Below are positions 1 through 10,737 of a stretch of DNA of 64,000 bases, piece after piece (within the stretch, counting starts at the first letter, position 1; every line of letters starts with the position of its first letter). A program made the translations under genes and the position numbers. The notes below the pieces were generated by a model, which made no database searches, was not told where the DNA came from, and was given only the letters and a program-made list of their open reading frames with translations. The stretch lies in NCBI GenBank assembly GCA_026967495.1, contig CP114060.1, forward strand, positions 1,860,001 to 1,924,000. The letters are read 5' to 3'. The DNA comes from Rouxiella badensis. GTDB taxonomy: Bacteria > Pseudomonadota > Gammaproteobacteria > Enterobacterales > Enterobacteriaceae.

Positions 1-106
1 ATTTTTATTTTAGTGTGGGCAACATTTCTTTATGCCCAACCTAGAATTGAATTAGACGCAGTCATACTTGTAGGTACATGTATCCATGATCTTCAAAAGG
101 AATGAT

Positions 107-1501
107 ATGACGAGTTTCCGACGGAGAAAATTCCATTATAGTGCACCGGTCACATCGCTCATACAAATTGTCTCGGATGTGTTGACCATTTTCTCTGGAC
201 TGTATCTTACACGCCTGCTGTTTGACGAAAAGTTCATGTATCAAGATCTTAACAGAGTCCTGGCGTCAATTATTGCTTTCCAGATGATTGGCAGCTTTAC
301 TGACTTTTATCGTTCATGGCGTGGAGTTAGGCTGAGTTATGAACTTAAGATTGTAATAAAGAGCTGGATTTTAACCATTTTAATGACCTTTGGTTTTTTA
401 TCCATTCTCAATGCGGAATATGAAAACTTTGTCATTTTTTCGGTATGGTTCCTTACGGTATATCTTGGGCTTGTTGTATCGAGGGTAATTATAAGGCTCG
501 TCATCGGCTATCTTCGTAATAAAGGCTATAACACGCGTAATGTGGCTATTATGGGCGCTATGCCGGTAGGTCTTAAGCTCGCGGAGTCTTTACGTGATGC
601 CCAATGGATGGGGTTTAATGTCTTAGGTGTTTATGATGACAGCGAGACGACATTAGATACAACTATTCCAAAGCGAGGGGGATTTGAACAATTAATCATT
701 GATGCCAAGCTAGGTAAAATCGACCGTGTTTATATTGCATTACCCATGACTCAAGAGAAGATAATTAGAGATGTGGTCGAAGAGCTTGCTGATTCAACCT
801 GTACCGTCGTACTTATTCCAGATATTTTCATGTTTGATTTACTTCATTCGCGCACGGAGGAAATTGATGGTGTGCCCGTTGTTTCCCTTGTCGATACTCC
901 AATGATTGGTATGAACAAACTTATCAAAAGACTTGAGGACATCATTCTATCCGTAGCCATTTTATTGTTTATATCACCTATCTTCATACTTATCGCCATA
1001 TTAGTGAAAGTAACTTCTCCTGGGCCTATCATCTTTAAACAGCAGAGATATGGTATTGATGGGCGGGGAATTGCGGTATGGAAGTTTAGAAGCATGGCCG
1101 TTATGGAAAATGGTGATGATGTCATTCAGGCTAAAAAGGGTGATAGCCGTATAACGCCCCTTGGCAGTTTTCTACGTAAAACTTCACTCGATGAATTACC
1201 ACAGTTTATAAATGTTCTTGAGGGAAGTATGTCGATTGTTGGACCTCGTCCGCATGCAATTGCCCATAACGAACTTTATCGAAAAATGATATCAGGCTAT
1301 ATGCTACGCCATAAAATGAAACCTGGAATAACCGGCTGGACTCAAATCAACGGCTGGAGAGGTGAAACAAATACTTTGGATAAAATGCAAAAAAGGGTCG
1401 ATTTTGATCTTGATTATATCCACAACTGGAGCCTGAGCCTGGACTTGAAAATAATATGTCTGAGCATATTTAAAGGATTCGTCAATAAGTCTGCGTATTA
1501 G
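107..1501 (+). CDS. wcaJ: Undecaprenyl-phosphate glucose phosphotransferase, WcaJ family
   Basis: This inner-membrane enzyme moves a hexose-1-phosphate from its UDP-sugar onto undecaprenyl phosphate, the first step of colanic-acid-type exopolysaccharide assembly. The N-terminal half has several membrane segments. The C-terminal catalytic bacterial sugar transferase domain shows KFRSM, SLDELPQFINVL, SIVGPRPHA and KPGITGWTQINGWRGET. I place the start at 107, not at the in-frame ATG at 86: AAAAGG sits just upstream of 107, and this start gives 464 residues, the length I recall for E. coli WcaJ. It is followed by its own terminator, so it looks monocistronic here. Whether other polysaccharide genes precede it lies outside the window. 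The family call is secure; the exact sugar is inferred. Confidence 0.93.
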   Translation: MTSFRRRKFHYSAPVTSLIQIVSDVLTIFSGLYLTRLLFDEKFMYQDLNRVLASIIAFQMIGSFTDFYRSWRGVRLSYELKIVIKSWILTILMTFGFLSILNAEYENFVIFSVWFLTVYLGLVVSRVIIRLVIGYLRNKGYNTRNVAIMGAMPVGLKLAESLRDAQWMGFNVLGVYDDSETTLDTTIPKRGGFEQLIIDAKLGKIDRVYIALPMTQEKIIRDVVEELADSTCTVVLIPDIFMFDLLHSRTEEIDGVPVVSLVDTPMIGMNKLIKRLEDIILSVAILLFISPIFILIAILVKVTSPGPIIFKQQRYGIDGRGIAVWKFRSMAVMENGDDVIQAKKGDSRITPLGSFLRKTSLDELPQFINVLEGSMSIVGPRPHAIAHNELYRKMISGYMLRHKMKPGITGWTQINGWRGETNTLDKMQKRVDFDLDYIHNWSLSLDLKIICLSIFKGFVNKSAY

Positions 1502-1508
1502 CCTCCTC

Positions 1509-1546
1509 AGAAGCCACACGGATTACTTCATGTGGCTTCTGATTTT
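1509..1546 (+). terminator. Intrinsic terminator after wcaJ
   Basis: A 10-bp perfect inverted repeat (AGAAGCCACA at 1509-1518 and TGTGGCTTCT at 1531-1540) is followed by GATTTT. It begins 8 nt after the wcaJ stop codon. Confidence 0.85.
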
Positions 1547-1560
1547 ATCTCTTACCGCCG

Positions 1561-2771
1561 TTATTCTACGGCGATCGGTTTCTCATCAATCTTCGCGGGT
1601 TCATTGCCCTGCAACGTTTTAACCCGTTGCTCGACTTTTTGTACCGCCGCAGCATCTTTTAACAGGGAATAGATCAGGGTAAATTCTGCCGTTTGGCCCG
1701 GCTGAAGCTGCTTAACTCGGCCTTGTTGTTTCTCAACGGTGACAGGATAAGCGTAGTTAGTGCCTGGTTCGATACCAGTAACGTATCCCTGCTTCAGCGT
1801 ATCGGTATTTTTCCACATCGTTAGCAGAGGCAATTGATGGGTATCAAACTCGATTGATGCACCTTTGTCTCCCTTGCTGTTAATGACGGCCGCGACGGTT
1901 TTACCGTTGCTGTCTGCCTTAGGCTTGAGATTAAATACCATCTCGTCGAAGTCTTTGGTTGGTGCGCCATAGGTTGCCCAGTTATTTAAGCCTTTTTTGG
2001 CGTAGTCATTAAACGGTGAGACTGATTCGAGTGGCGCGATAAAGCGTGCGTTTTCTTCGAGGATAGGCGTGCTGAAATTGCTGTGATAAATTATTTGATA
2101 ATCATGCGGATAATCAGCTTTATTCGTCAGCACATCATGGATAGTGAATGAGTCGCTGCCCGGCACGTAGCGCAGTTCAGTCCATGTCTCGAGGTTGGCT
2201 TTCTTAAAAGTATGTTCTTTTAATAAACCACGAATGCGGATCTCGTGTGGTGCTTGATCATCAACAATGACCTCAACTTTTGACGCTGGCGTATTACCGG
2301 CTTTACCGTGAAGCGTATAAATAACGCCATCTTTAGTGACGGGGTGCCCGGTCCATTCGTAGCCACAGCGCACCATCATCTCGTTGAAACCTTCCAGCCA
2401 TCCTAACCCGTTTCGACTCTCAAGATTGATATAGGCCGGATTAACGACCTCATTTACCGGCGAATCCCAGCCTAAACGGATGCCATGTCCGGTGACACGG
2501 AGCAAGTCCATGCCGCGTGTCGGGCTAAGCAGGATAGTGAGTCCCATCTTTGCTGGTTACGGTGATGACCTTTGATCCCTCTTGTTTCCCGCCGTGAAGC
2601 ACTTTTTGTTCGATGCTGAAGGACTTCACCTTCTAACTTCAGCTGCGCGCTGCTTATTTGCCAATTTCCCTGTTCCGTACTGCTGTCAGCATCGGTCAGC
2701 ACCCACGTCTTTGCCGCGACTTGTCCACTGATTAATGCCAAAACGACGCCTGCCAGAATATGTTTTTTCAT
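1561..2771 (-). pseudogene. Exported DUF4432 (aldose-epimerase-like) protein, frameshifted
   Basis: The start at 2771 gives a clear signal peptide (MKKHILAGVVLALISGQVAA) with AAGGGA upstream. The reading frame changes near 2610-2630 and again near 2545-2560. The middle frame reads sensibly (KSFSIEQKVLHGGKQEG). The third frame carries the conserved body, starting with LSPTRGMD and running to the stop at 1561. The body matches DUF4432, a galactose-mutarotase-fold family of unknown substrate. Repaired, it would be a periplasmic protein of about 400 residues. As written, no full-length product can be made. There are no internal nonsense codons apart from those caused by the shifts, so sequence error or recent loss are both possible. 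It stands alone between two terminators or spacers. Confidence 0.75.
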
Positions 2772-3200
2772 CACTCATTCCCTTTAGCTGAATTGATTTA
2801 GCTTGAACCAACCGCAGACTACAAAGTTAGAGGAGTTAAAAACGTGAGGATTATCACTTGGACGTTAATTATGATCGAAAGCTGTCTGAATTAGGATTCT
2901 CATCACAATATTAAATGTTTTTTATAATTCTTTGCATTCAACACTGTGAAGTGAGTGGGCTGAAATTTTTCATAATGAAATCGATTCAGCTGCTTTTATA
3001 AAGTAAGAACAGATTGATGAGCAGGCACAACCCAATAATTTAGCGGGAGGATCCTTCACATTGCCGGATTGAAGAGGAATTGTCAGGGCCATTTTCATTG
3101 CCTGAGGGAGAGAGGATTAATCATTGTTATTATTTCGAGGATGACTTTTCAAAGAAGCCCATAACTCACTTTTTTCACGGTCAGTCTGGGCTTGCTTTTA
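2772..3200. other. AT-rich intergenic region, no gene seen
   Basis: This spacer lies between two minus-strand genes. I see no open frame with a ribosome binding site. A weak AGCCCA/TGGGCT inverted repeat near 3160-3195 could form a loose hairpin downstream of the PTS gene, but it lacks a convincing T-run. Confidence 0.5.
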
Positions 3201-4257
3201 TTATTTAAAAGCGGAACTCCCTTCCGCTGTAGCTTCCTCTTCCTTAACATCAACGCTTGACGGTTTTAATACCGAATACATCACGCCGGTGACTATTGTT
3301 CCAGCAATAATAGAAAGCAGATACATGCCGACGTGGCCCACGGCATGGGGGATCGCGAGAACAAAAAGTCCGCCGTGTGGAGCCATCAAAGTGCAGCCAA
3401 AGAACATCGACAGGCCACCTGCCAAGGCACCGCCGGTCATGGTGGAGGGGATAACTCGCATAGGGTCGCGAGCCGCAAAGGGGATTGCGCCTTCGGAGAT
3501 AAAGCACAGCCCGAGGACAAATGATGCCTTTCCGGCTTCACGTTCAGACTGGGTAAATTTGGATTTTGCAAGCCAGGTCGCAACGCCCATTCCCAATGCC
3601 GGCACCATGCCTGCTGCCATAATGGCGGCCATCGGACCATAGGTCTGCGATGCAAGCAGGCCGACGCCAAAAGTATAGGCGGCTTTGTTAACAGGCCCTC
3701 CGAGGTCGAAGCACTGCATCGCGCCGAGTAATATGCCCAACAGTACGGCGTTGGCCGTGGTCATACTGGCAAGGAACGTGGTGAGGGCGCTCATGGCGGC
3801 GGCAACGGGTCCGCCAACCACATAAATCATGACAAGTCCGGTGAACAACGTTGCCAGCAATGGGACGACTAAAACGGGCTTTAGCGCGTCCATCTCCGCA
3901 GGGAGCCTGATTTTCTCAATCAGGAATTTAGCGGTATAGCCGGCAAGAAAACCGGCAACAATGCCCCCCAGAAATCCTGCGCCTCCTAAGCTTGCCAGCA
4001 TGCCGCCTATTAAACCTGGCGCGAGTTCCGGGGCGATCGGCAATAGAAAAGGCGATGTATCCTGCCAATACCGGCACCATCAGGGCAAAGGCGGCTTTAC
4101 CGCCGATGTCCATCAGGGCGGCAGCGAGCGTGCCGGGTTCCTTAAATGCTTGAATACCAAAAACAAAAGAGAGAGCTATGCACAGTCCTCCGGCGACAAC
4201 CAGAGGAAGCATATGCGAAACGCCGGTCATGAGATGTTTATAAATGCCATTATTCAT
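3201..4257 (-). pseudogene. Fructose-type PTS permease EIIC, one frameshift
   Basis: This is the membrane-embedded EIIC channel of the fructose PTS family, with many hydrophobic segments and conserved stretches such as GGPVNKAAYTFG and SEGAIPFAARDP. The start is MNNGIYKHLMTGVSHMLP at 4257. An extra A near 4035 (GGAACT where GGACT restores the frame) moves the frame between FSIADRPG and LAPGLIGGML. Removing it gives exactly 351 residues, a normal FrwC-like length. No EIIA or EIIB is encoded nearby, so it must borrow partners or be non-functional. It lies 84 nt downstream of the shikimate-dehydrogenase-like gene in the same direction, probably in one operon. Confidence 0.82.
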
Positions 4258-4341
4258 AGGGTACGCCTTCTATTTTTATGTCATCGGATAACGAGTATCG
4301 ATAGGTTTTTTTATATAAAAGACTGAGGTGTGATGCTGTGT

Positions 4342-5166
4342 TTAGGCTCCGGCGCGTGCGTAATGTGCAGCCTGCTGAAACAGCTCATCGTCGGGCCTGA
4401 CGCCGGTATAGAGAACAAATTGCTCAACGGCTTGAATCGCAAAAACTTCAGCGCCAGTAATGACGGCCTTATTCTTGCTTTTTGCATAGGTGAGCAACGG
4501 CGTTTCTGCAGGGAGAGCAACGACCTCAAAGATGACTTGTGCCTGTTCAATCTGCTGCTCGGTAAACGAAAGTTTGTTGGCGTCTTCGCCATTTGCCATA
4601 CCGATTGGCGTTGCGTTGATCAGCAGATCCGCGTTGAGATTTCCCATCTCTTTGCGCCATTCAAAGCCATAAAGACTGGCTAATTCAGGGCCGGTTTTTT
4701 CATTTTTGGCAACAATCACCCCTTTGTTGAATCCAGCATCTTTGAGTGCGCAGGCCACCGCTTTAGCCATGCCGCCGCTGCCGCGCAGGGCAAAGGTAAA
4801 GTCGGTGGGGACCTGATATTGCTTCAGCAGGGTAGCTATGGCGATGTAGTCGGTGTTATAGGCTTTGAGATAGCCGTCGTTATTAACAATGGTATTGACC
4901 GAGTTGATGGCTTTTGCGGAAGCATCTAGCTCGTCGAGCATCGGAATACATTCCTCTTTGAACGGCATTGAGATAGCACAACCACGAATGCCCAATGCGC
5001 GAACGCCGCCAATGGCTGCTTTCAAATCCCGGGTAGTAAAGGCCTTATACAAATAATCGAGATCCATCGCATCGTAGAGATAGTTATGAAAACGGGTGCC
5101 AAAATTACTCGGTCTGGCGGCCAGTGACATGCAAATAGTGGTGTCTTTGTTTAAATGTTTAGTCAT
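4342..5166 (-). CDS. Shikimate 5-dehydrogenase-like protein (SDH-L / HI0607 type)
   Basis: This 274-residue protein has the AroE fold. An N-terminal substrate domain has SMPFKEE (Lys70) and YNTDY (Asp106), the lysine/aspartate pair of shikimate dehydrogenases. A C-terminal NAD(P) domain has GSGGMA at 129-134 instead of the usual GAGGA. The wording (NFGTRFHNYLYDAM, YKAFTT, GIRGCAISMPFKE) resembles the Haemophilus HI0607 SDH-like group rather than biosynthetic AroE, so a catabolic or unknown quinate/shikimate-like substrate is more likely than the aromatic pathway. It probably forms an operon with the downstream EIIC and is divergent from the SgrR-type regulator, its likely controller. Confidence 0.85.
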   Translation of the reverse strand: MTKHLNKDTTICMSLAARPSNFGTRFHNYLYDAMDLDYLYKAFTTRDLKAAIGGVRALGIRGCAISMPFKEECIPMLDELDASAKAINSVNTIVNNDGYLKAYNTDYIAIATLLKQYQVPTDFTFALRGSGGMAKAVACALKDAGFNKGVIVAKNEKTGPELASLYGFEWRKEMGNLNADLLINATPIGMANGEDANKLSFTEQQIEQAQVIFEVVALPAETPLLTYAKSKNKAVITGAEVFAIQAVEQFVLYTGVRPDDELFQQAAHYARAGA

Positions 5167-5310
5167 AACGAACGCCTTAAGATAAATATTTCTGTTATCA
5201 AACGGGATGGAACCTTTGCTTTAACCATCAGCCGTTGCGGTTTTGGAAATAATGGCCTAAAAAGGTGAGATTAAAAACTGCTGCATTTTATGCTCTGGAG
5301 TTCCTCTTTT

Positions 5311-7079
5311 ATGGCCAGTCGTCGGCTTGAACAACAATATCTGCGCCTGCTGGACGTTTTCCCGGCACAGAGCGGCAGTACCACCCTGCAGGAGTTAGCG
5401 GATAAACTGCACTGTAGTAAAAGGCACATGCGTAGCCTGTTGGTGCAGATGCAGACATTAGGTTGGGTTGACTGGCTATCGGTTGCAGGGCGGGGGCATC
5501 GGTCGCGGTTGACTCTGCTGAGAAATGCCCATCAGCTGCTGGTTGAAAAGGCTGATAAGCTCATAGGCGAGGGCAGTTTTGACGAGGCAATAAGTCTGCT
5601 TGGCGAAGAAAAGCAACTGGTGACTTCGCTGCTTCGTAGCAAGCTGGGCTATAGCATTCGCAATGAGTATCAGTCACTTAGCATACCCTATTATCGCACT
5701 ATGCCGAATCTTTACCCTGGAACGCCGCTGCGTCGTTCCGAAGTGCATCTGGTGCGGCAAATTTTCAACGGGACTTCACCCGCATCAATGAGGATACTGG
5801 CGCGCTTGAGCCTGACCTCGCACACCAATGGCGGCAGGTTGACGAGCGACATTGGCGATTCTATTTGCGGCCGGGCGTGTTGTTTCACGACGGACGTGAG
5901 CTGGCCAGCCAGGATGTCGTTGAGTCGTTGGCTCGCTGTGCGCAGCAGCCTCTTTTCTCTCATATTCAGCGGGTCTACCAGAGCGGTACGCTAAGTGTGG
6001 TGGTTGAGCCTCAGTCAGGAGGATCCGCAGCTTCCGCTTTTATTGTCTCATCCGACGGCGCTGATTTTGCCCGCCGACCATGCGTTGCGTGCTGATTTTG
6101 CCGCACATCCCATTGGGACCGGGCCGTATCAGGTGAGTGAAAATAACGACTGGCGTCTGCTTCTAAAGGCCTATGACCGCTACTTCGGGTTTCGGGCGCT
6201 GCTTGATGAGGTGGAAGTATTGATGTGGCCAGATCTCGCTACGCTGTCATTAGGCGATAAAGCCACCAATTCGACAGCGTTTAACGCTGTGCCCGCGGAG
6301 TCTGCCGCCTGGCTGAGTCTCAAGCATTAGTGACGTGGATTATGTCGCCGGTCATGCGGTGAATTTCACGGGGAAACCGTCTGACCTTTCAAGCGAGATG
6401 TTTCTTGAGCGCGGAGGATATTTTTTGCTTTGCGACAGTCGCTCGAGCCAGTGGCAGAGCATTGAAAAACGACGCTGGCTGCGCGAAAAACTCAATCCGA
6501 ACCTGTTAATACAGAAACTGATAGAGCCGATTCGACAATTCTGGGTGCCGACCGGAAGCCTGTTGCCTTCATGGTTTCACTGCATGGATGCCGGAAAATC
6601 GCAGGCACCGCAGATGCCTTGTCGCTTAAGGTTGGCTTATCACGCTCAGCATCCTGAATATCGGATGTTGGCAGGCGATATGAGAGATGTTCTTGCCGAT
6701 TCAGGCGTCGAGCTTGAGCCTCATCGAAATAGAGTATGAGCGCTGGGCAACGGGAGAGGTAAAAGCGGATCTGTGGTTGGGGACAGTTAATTTCCCCGTT
6801 CCCGAAGCCTGGAACGTAGGAGCATGGTTGTTGGGCATGCCGCTGTTAAAAGATCACATTTCTGGGGGTAACGCCGAGATTTTCAACCAGTGGTTGCAGC
6901 AGTGGCGAGAAGAGACGCTGACCTCTCAGCAATTGGTGCAAAATGTAGTCGGTGAAGGTTGGTTACAGCCGCTGTTTCACCACTGGATGCGCCTGAAAGG
7001 GCCTGAACAGGCGCAGGGGATTCACCTTAACAATCTCGGCTGGTTTGATTTTAAATCGACGTGGATGGAGCCAGAATAG
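5311..7079 (+). pseudogene. SgrR-family regulator (HTH + solute-binding domain), multiple frameshifts
   Basis: The N-terminus (MASRRLEQQYLRLLDVFPAQ, then ELADKLHCSKRHMRSLLVQM) is the SgrR-type winged helix. The rest follows the SBP_bac_5-like solute-binding half. Start 5311 has GGAG ten bases upstream; the in-frame ATG at 5290 has none. Reading requires at least four frame changes, near 5770 (GGG for GGGG), 6010 (extra C), 6330 and 6715 (TT for T). Pieces such as EDTGALEPDLAHQW, ADHALRADFAAHPIGTGPYQ and LIEIEYERWATGE join smoothly. Repaired, it is about 590 residues. SgrR proteins sense sugar-related ligands and control neighbouring transport genes; divergence from SDH-L/EIIC suggests those as targets. 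Confidence 0.8.
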
Positions 7080-8116
7080 TCTGGCAATCGGGGATGCCCT
7101 TCATTGCCTCCAGCAGCTGGTCGTAATAACGTTCGGCGGTACGCAGACGCAGCAGACAACCGAGATAAAATTCATTCTTTGATTCAGGATGCTGGCTGAC
7201 AATGACGTTGATCACGTTATAAAGCCAGTCATCACCATGTTTGATATCGACTTCAATATGCTCGGCGTAATAGTGGAAGTCTCGTTCCGTGAGTTCCCAA
7301 CCTTGTGCAGCCCTTTACTAATTTTGAATACTGCGGGGGATCCAAAACCTCCGTCATGGCCATGACACCGAGTAATTTATAATAATGGCGTCGATTTACC
7401 CCGCCCAGCATAAAAGCATTATGTCCGGACAGTGCCTCCGCGCCATAAAGTTCGACATAGTGATGGGTGGGTAAATTTATGCCTCGTCTTTCGAGCAGGT
7501 CTTTATACAGATTTACATGGGTGAAATAACGATCGCCATGCCCCACTTCATCCCATATATTTTCGCTTATGGTTCCTCGGGTCTCAGGGTGAGATCCAAT
7601 CAGCGTATAGGCGACAAGGTCGAAGAAAATTAGATTTAATGCACTGTCACTCTTGAGGAAAAGGTAAAGCTGTTCCTGTGTTGCATCAGTCTCGATAAAG
7701 TCGAACAGGGGATGATGTGAGGCGTTATGCGTTTTCCACAGGTTTATCAAGAACTCAGCGAAACTTTTATTTTTAGCCGGTACCTCGAGGTTTGGCGTAT
7801 CTTTAAACTCGTGATAAAGCCAACGGGCCTCAATCTTATTCTTTATATTAATAATTATAGGGTCATACTGCCGCTGAGCCGGTATTGATAGGGGATAGCA
7901 CAGGTTTATCTGGTAAATCATAAATAATGCGTTGTGAATAACCTTTTGTGCTTCGGGTAACGACGTTTCATAGGCGTCATATAAAATAGCGTCGATGTCG
8001 TTATCGATATCCCCATTAACGTCTGCAATTGAACTGTTAATATAATGCTTAAGTCTTGAGGAGAAGTTATAAGTATCACTTTCGAATGTTGATTTGACTT
8101 CCTTTAAATTAAACAT
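7051..8116 (-). pseudogene. Iron-containing redox enzyme (haem-oxygenase-like fold), frameshift near C-terminus
   Basis: The family has a helical TenA/CADD-like fold with a di-iron site. The main frame from 8116 has ENIWDEVGHGDR, one half of the metal site. The frame breaks near 7310 at a GGG run. The other frame continues with AQGWELTERDFHYYAEHIEV and then KHGDDWLYNVI, which supplies the AEH-x3-D-x2-H half, and ends at a stop at 7051. Without this repair the protein would stop at residue 287 and lose half its ligands. Repaired length is about 354. The 3' end overlaps the convergent SgrR-type gene by 29 nt. Substrate unknown. Confidence 0.78.
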
Positions 8117-8207
8117 GCAAGCCTCCTTTCCATTGGGGTTGCCGCTAGTCTAGAACGATTTAATTAATTATCTACAACAAAATAAATTATGCTCGTTTTG
8201 TTATAAT

Positions 8208-8393
8208 ATGCCTTATCAACATGACGAGCCTGGCAAGGCTTTAATCCTCGAAGGCGAAATCAGCCTTCGCCCTGCAGACGGGGAAACGACCTATGCAGTG
8301 GGTGAAATTTTTCATCTACGGCCGAATGAACCCCATTAGGAAACCTTCGGGCCGCCAGGCGTCCGATATCTTTCCGGACGAAAGCCCTTTTAA
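8208..8393 (+). pseudogene. Cupin-domain protein remnant with in-frame TAG
   Basis: The frame reads MPYQHDEPGKALILEGEI, then GEIFHLRPNEPH, an amber codon at 8337-8339, then ETFGPPGVRYLSGRKPF and a stop at 8393. This is the core of a small single-domain cupin, with the usual PxxxPH/E and GPxGVxYLxGRK ending. The first half of the barrel is missing or out of frame. TATAAT lies directly before the ATG and there is no ribosome binding site, so the annotated start is arbitrary. It sits between the redox enzyme and the serine hydrolase, in the most damaged part of the window. Confidence 0.55.
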
Positions 8394-8405
8394 AAGAGGA
8401 AGTGA

Positions 8406-9294
8406 ATGGCGGACAAAATCTTTAACTGGTGTTCTATTAGCTTGAGCGGGCGCAGGGAAACCAGCGCTTTGCCGAACGCCCGTTTCCCTTACTGGAGCTT
8501 TACCAAAACGGTTATCGCTATTTGTGCGTTAAAGCTTTCTGAAGCAGGCGTGATTGATTTAGATGCACCGCTCGCGGGTGAGGCCTTTACGCTGCGTCAG
8601 TTGCTCATGCATACCGCCGGGCTTAATGACTATGCTCAGATAGCCGAATATCATCGCGACGTTGCTGCTAATCAGCTGCCCTGGCCGCGTGAAAGGCTGC
8701 TTGAAGCGGTACTTGCCCAAGGTCCGTTATTCACACCGGGCAACGGCTGGTGTTACTCCAACGTGGGTTATATGCTGGCACGCGAGCATATTGAAGCCGT
8801 TTCTGGAAAGCCCTTTGCTCATTGGGTCGCTGAGTTTATCTCCCTTCCACTCGAACTACACAGCGTTGAGTCTCGCGACGACTCAGGCACAGTTTGCCAC
8901 ACTGCATTGGAAGGCTGCCGCTCATTATCATCCCGGCTGGGTGTATCACGGCTGCCTTATCGGCACGGCGAGCGACGCCGCGTCAATTCTGCATGCGCTG
9001 TTTTGCGGCAAACTCGTGTCGACTGCAACACGAGAGCAAATGCTGATGCGTTACCCTTTGGGGGGCGCTATTGAGGGAAGACCTTGGACCGAATGTGGCT
9101 ACGCGCTTGGCCTGATGAGTGGCCGCGTAGCCGATGGTGTTCGCGCCATCGGGCACTCGGGAGCTGGGCCGTTTTGCGTCAACGCTGTCTATCATTTTCC
9201 CGACAGCGAGGACCCAATGACGGTCGCCTGTTTTACCGAGGGCAGCCATGAAGGCGTGGCGGAGTACTATGCTTTAAATCTTTTAAGGCGTTAG
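8406..9294 (+). pseudogene. Beta-lactamase-family serine hydrolase, frameshifted
   Basis: This is a class C / penicillin-binding-like hydrolase (PF00144 type). The Ser-x-x-Lys motif is in YWSFTKTV, the YxN motif in WCYSNVGYM, and the HxG motif in GHSGAGPF near the C-terminus. A shift near 8870-8880 separates the first two motifs (frame from 8406) from the third (frame ending at 9294). The N-terminus also looks scrambled: LERAQGNQRFAERPFP lies in another frame just before YWSF. About 295 residues if repaired. No signal peptide is visible, so a cytoplasmic esterase or peptidase-like role is more likely than beta-lactam resistance. It converges on the iolI-like gene with a 12-nt overlap. Confidence 0.75.
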
Positions 9295-10099
9295 CAGAGC
9301 AATACTCTGGCGAATTTCTCTTTCAATATCCGCTTCACTCCAGCCCGCAAGCACCGATGAGAAGGGTTCAAACGAATAAATCCCCTGATAGCCTAATCTT
9401 TCAAGTCGTAAGACTTGCTCGATATTTTTCATCAAATCTCGTTCGCTAAGCATCAGACGTTCTTCATCGGTCAGCAACGCTTTTCTTCTGTCGTCCTCTA
9501 CACCAGATACGTGCACCAAACCGATGAGACTGATATCGATTTTGGTCTCAAAATTGACTTCATCTTCCACGTATAAGTAGTGATGGAAGGTATCCAAAAC
9601 AATTTTGAATGGCACCTGAGCTTCTCGGATCAGCGTTTGTGTTAGCACGGCGGAACGCAGGGAGCCTCATTTCAAAGCCAAGGGACTCCACTAAACCGGC
9701 TATACCATATTTCTCGAATAAGGGGGCCAGGGTTTGCATGGCGCTGACGGTGTCTTCGAGTGAAATAGGATTACCGTCATTGAGTGGGCAAAGCACCAAC
9801 GCCTGAGCACCGATAGCTCTCGCTTCTTTAAGCAACCCTTCTGTTTTCTCCAGCAAGGTGCTGGTTATCTGATTGAATGGATATACCGCATTGATTGTTA
9901 CTATCTCCTGACGGTATTTTTCTGCCAAAGCATTAACCTGCAGTGCCGAGAGGGAATCGGTGACCTTTCCACTGGGCATATCATTACGCATTTCAACTTT
10001 ATTCAGACCACAACGCGCCATTAACTGAAAAAATTGTTCGATAGTTAGATTGGGTGCAATTTTACGATTAACGCAAAACCTATTTAGATCAATACCCAT
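9283..10099 (-). pseudogene. iolI: IolI-like sugar-phosphate isomerase/epimerase (TIM barrel), one frameshift
   Basis: The fold and wording follow the xylose-isomerase-like TIM barrel, closest to inosose isomerase IolI: IVLDTFHHYLYVED, LVHVSGVEDD and LLTDEERLML parallel the VLDSFHFH and LTDEDR blocks I recall for Bacillus IolI. The frame changes near 9650-9665, between GFEM and LRSAVLTQTLIREA. Total span is 817 nt, one base more than a 271-residue gene needs. It is divergent from iolG across a 638-nt spacer, so it probably belongs to the inositol regulon and would interconvert inosose isomers. Symbol given by similarity; another isomerase role is possible. Confidence 0.68.
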
Positions 10100-10737
10100 A
10101 CCGAGACTCCTGCCTCATTTTCCGCGAGGATGTTGTAATTCGCCTATTCAAGACAACCAGCGTCGTACTGAATACTTGTGGGTTGGTAATGTCATTGTGC
10201 CACTGCAAGAAAATCGACCAATGATGCGACAGTCATTGTCAGCGAAAGGTAAAAGGTTTCAGTCTCTGACAACGATAAATTCATGAAAACATTTATTTCA
10301 TATTAAGTTAATTGTGAAACTTTAATTTTTAGATCTAGCTCATAAAAAGAATCGTGGCGAGGCGGGTCAACCGTAATCAGCATTGTCTTGAGCTACCTCC
10401 TATACTGTTACCGAGATCACAAAACTAAGGTCTCTCATTTATCACTCTACTGCTTTAATTCTAAGATATTGATTTAAATTAAATAAAACGCTCTTTCCGT
10501 TCATCGCGCTGCCAATTTATCGACTTCATGAAAAAATTAACTTCCAAGATTTGATCCGCCTCCCAGAATAAAACATATTTTTTGTATTATTGTTTTATGG
10601 AAAATAAGTTCCACTTGGCGTTAAGGTGGATGCTGTGTACCACAGTCAGGTGCCGTGCCCAGGTAAATGATGTGACGCTGATTAGGGGCGGCTTAAACAT
10701 TTGAAGCTAAAAATTCATGTTTTACAGGAGAATAAAG
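10100..10737. promoter_or_regulatory. Divergent regulatory spacer between iolI-like and iolG
   Basis: This 638-nt region has no credible gene. It must hold promoters for both flanking inositol genes. A perfect inverted repeat TGAAA-N7-TTTCA lies at 10284-10300, and a weaker GGAA-N6-TTCC near 10599-10612. The first resembles repeats near other iol promoters in this window and is a candidate operator. Confidence 0.5.

Noticed and set aside
1..106. JUMPstart/ops element upstream of wcaJ
   Set aside because: No GGCGGTAGC is present. Only a modest GTGGGCA/TGCCCAAC hairpin occurs near 14-40, with no link to polysaccharide antitermination.
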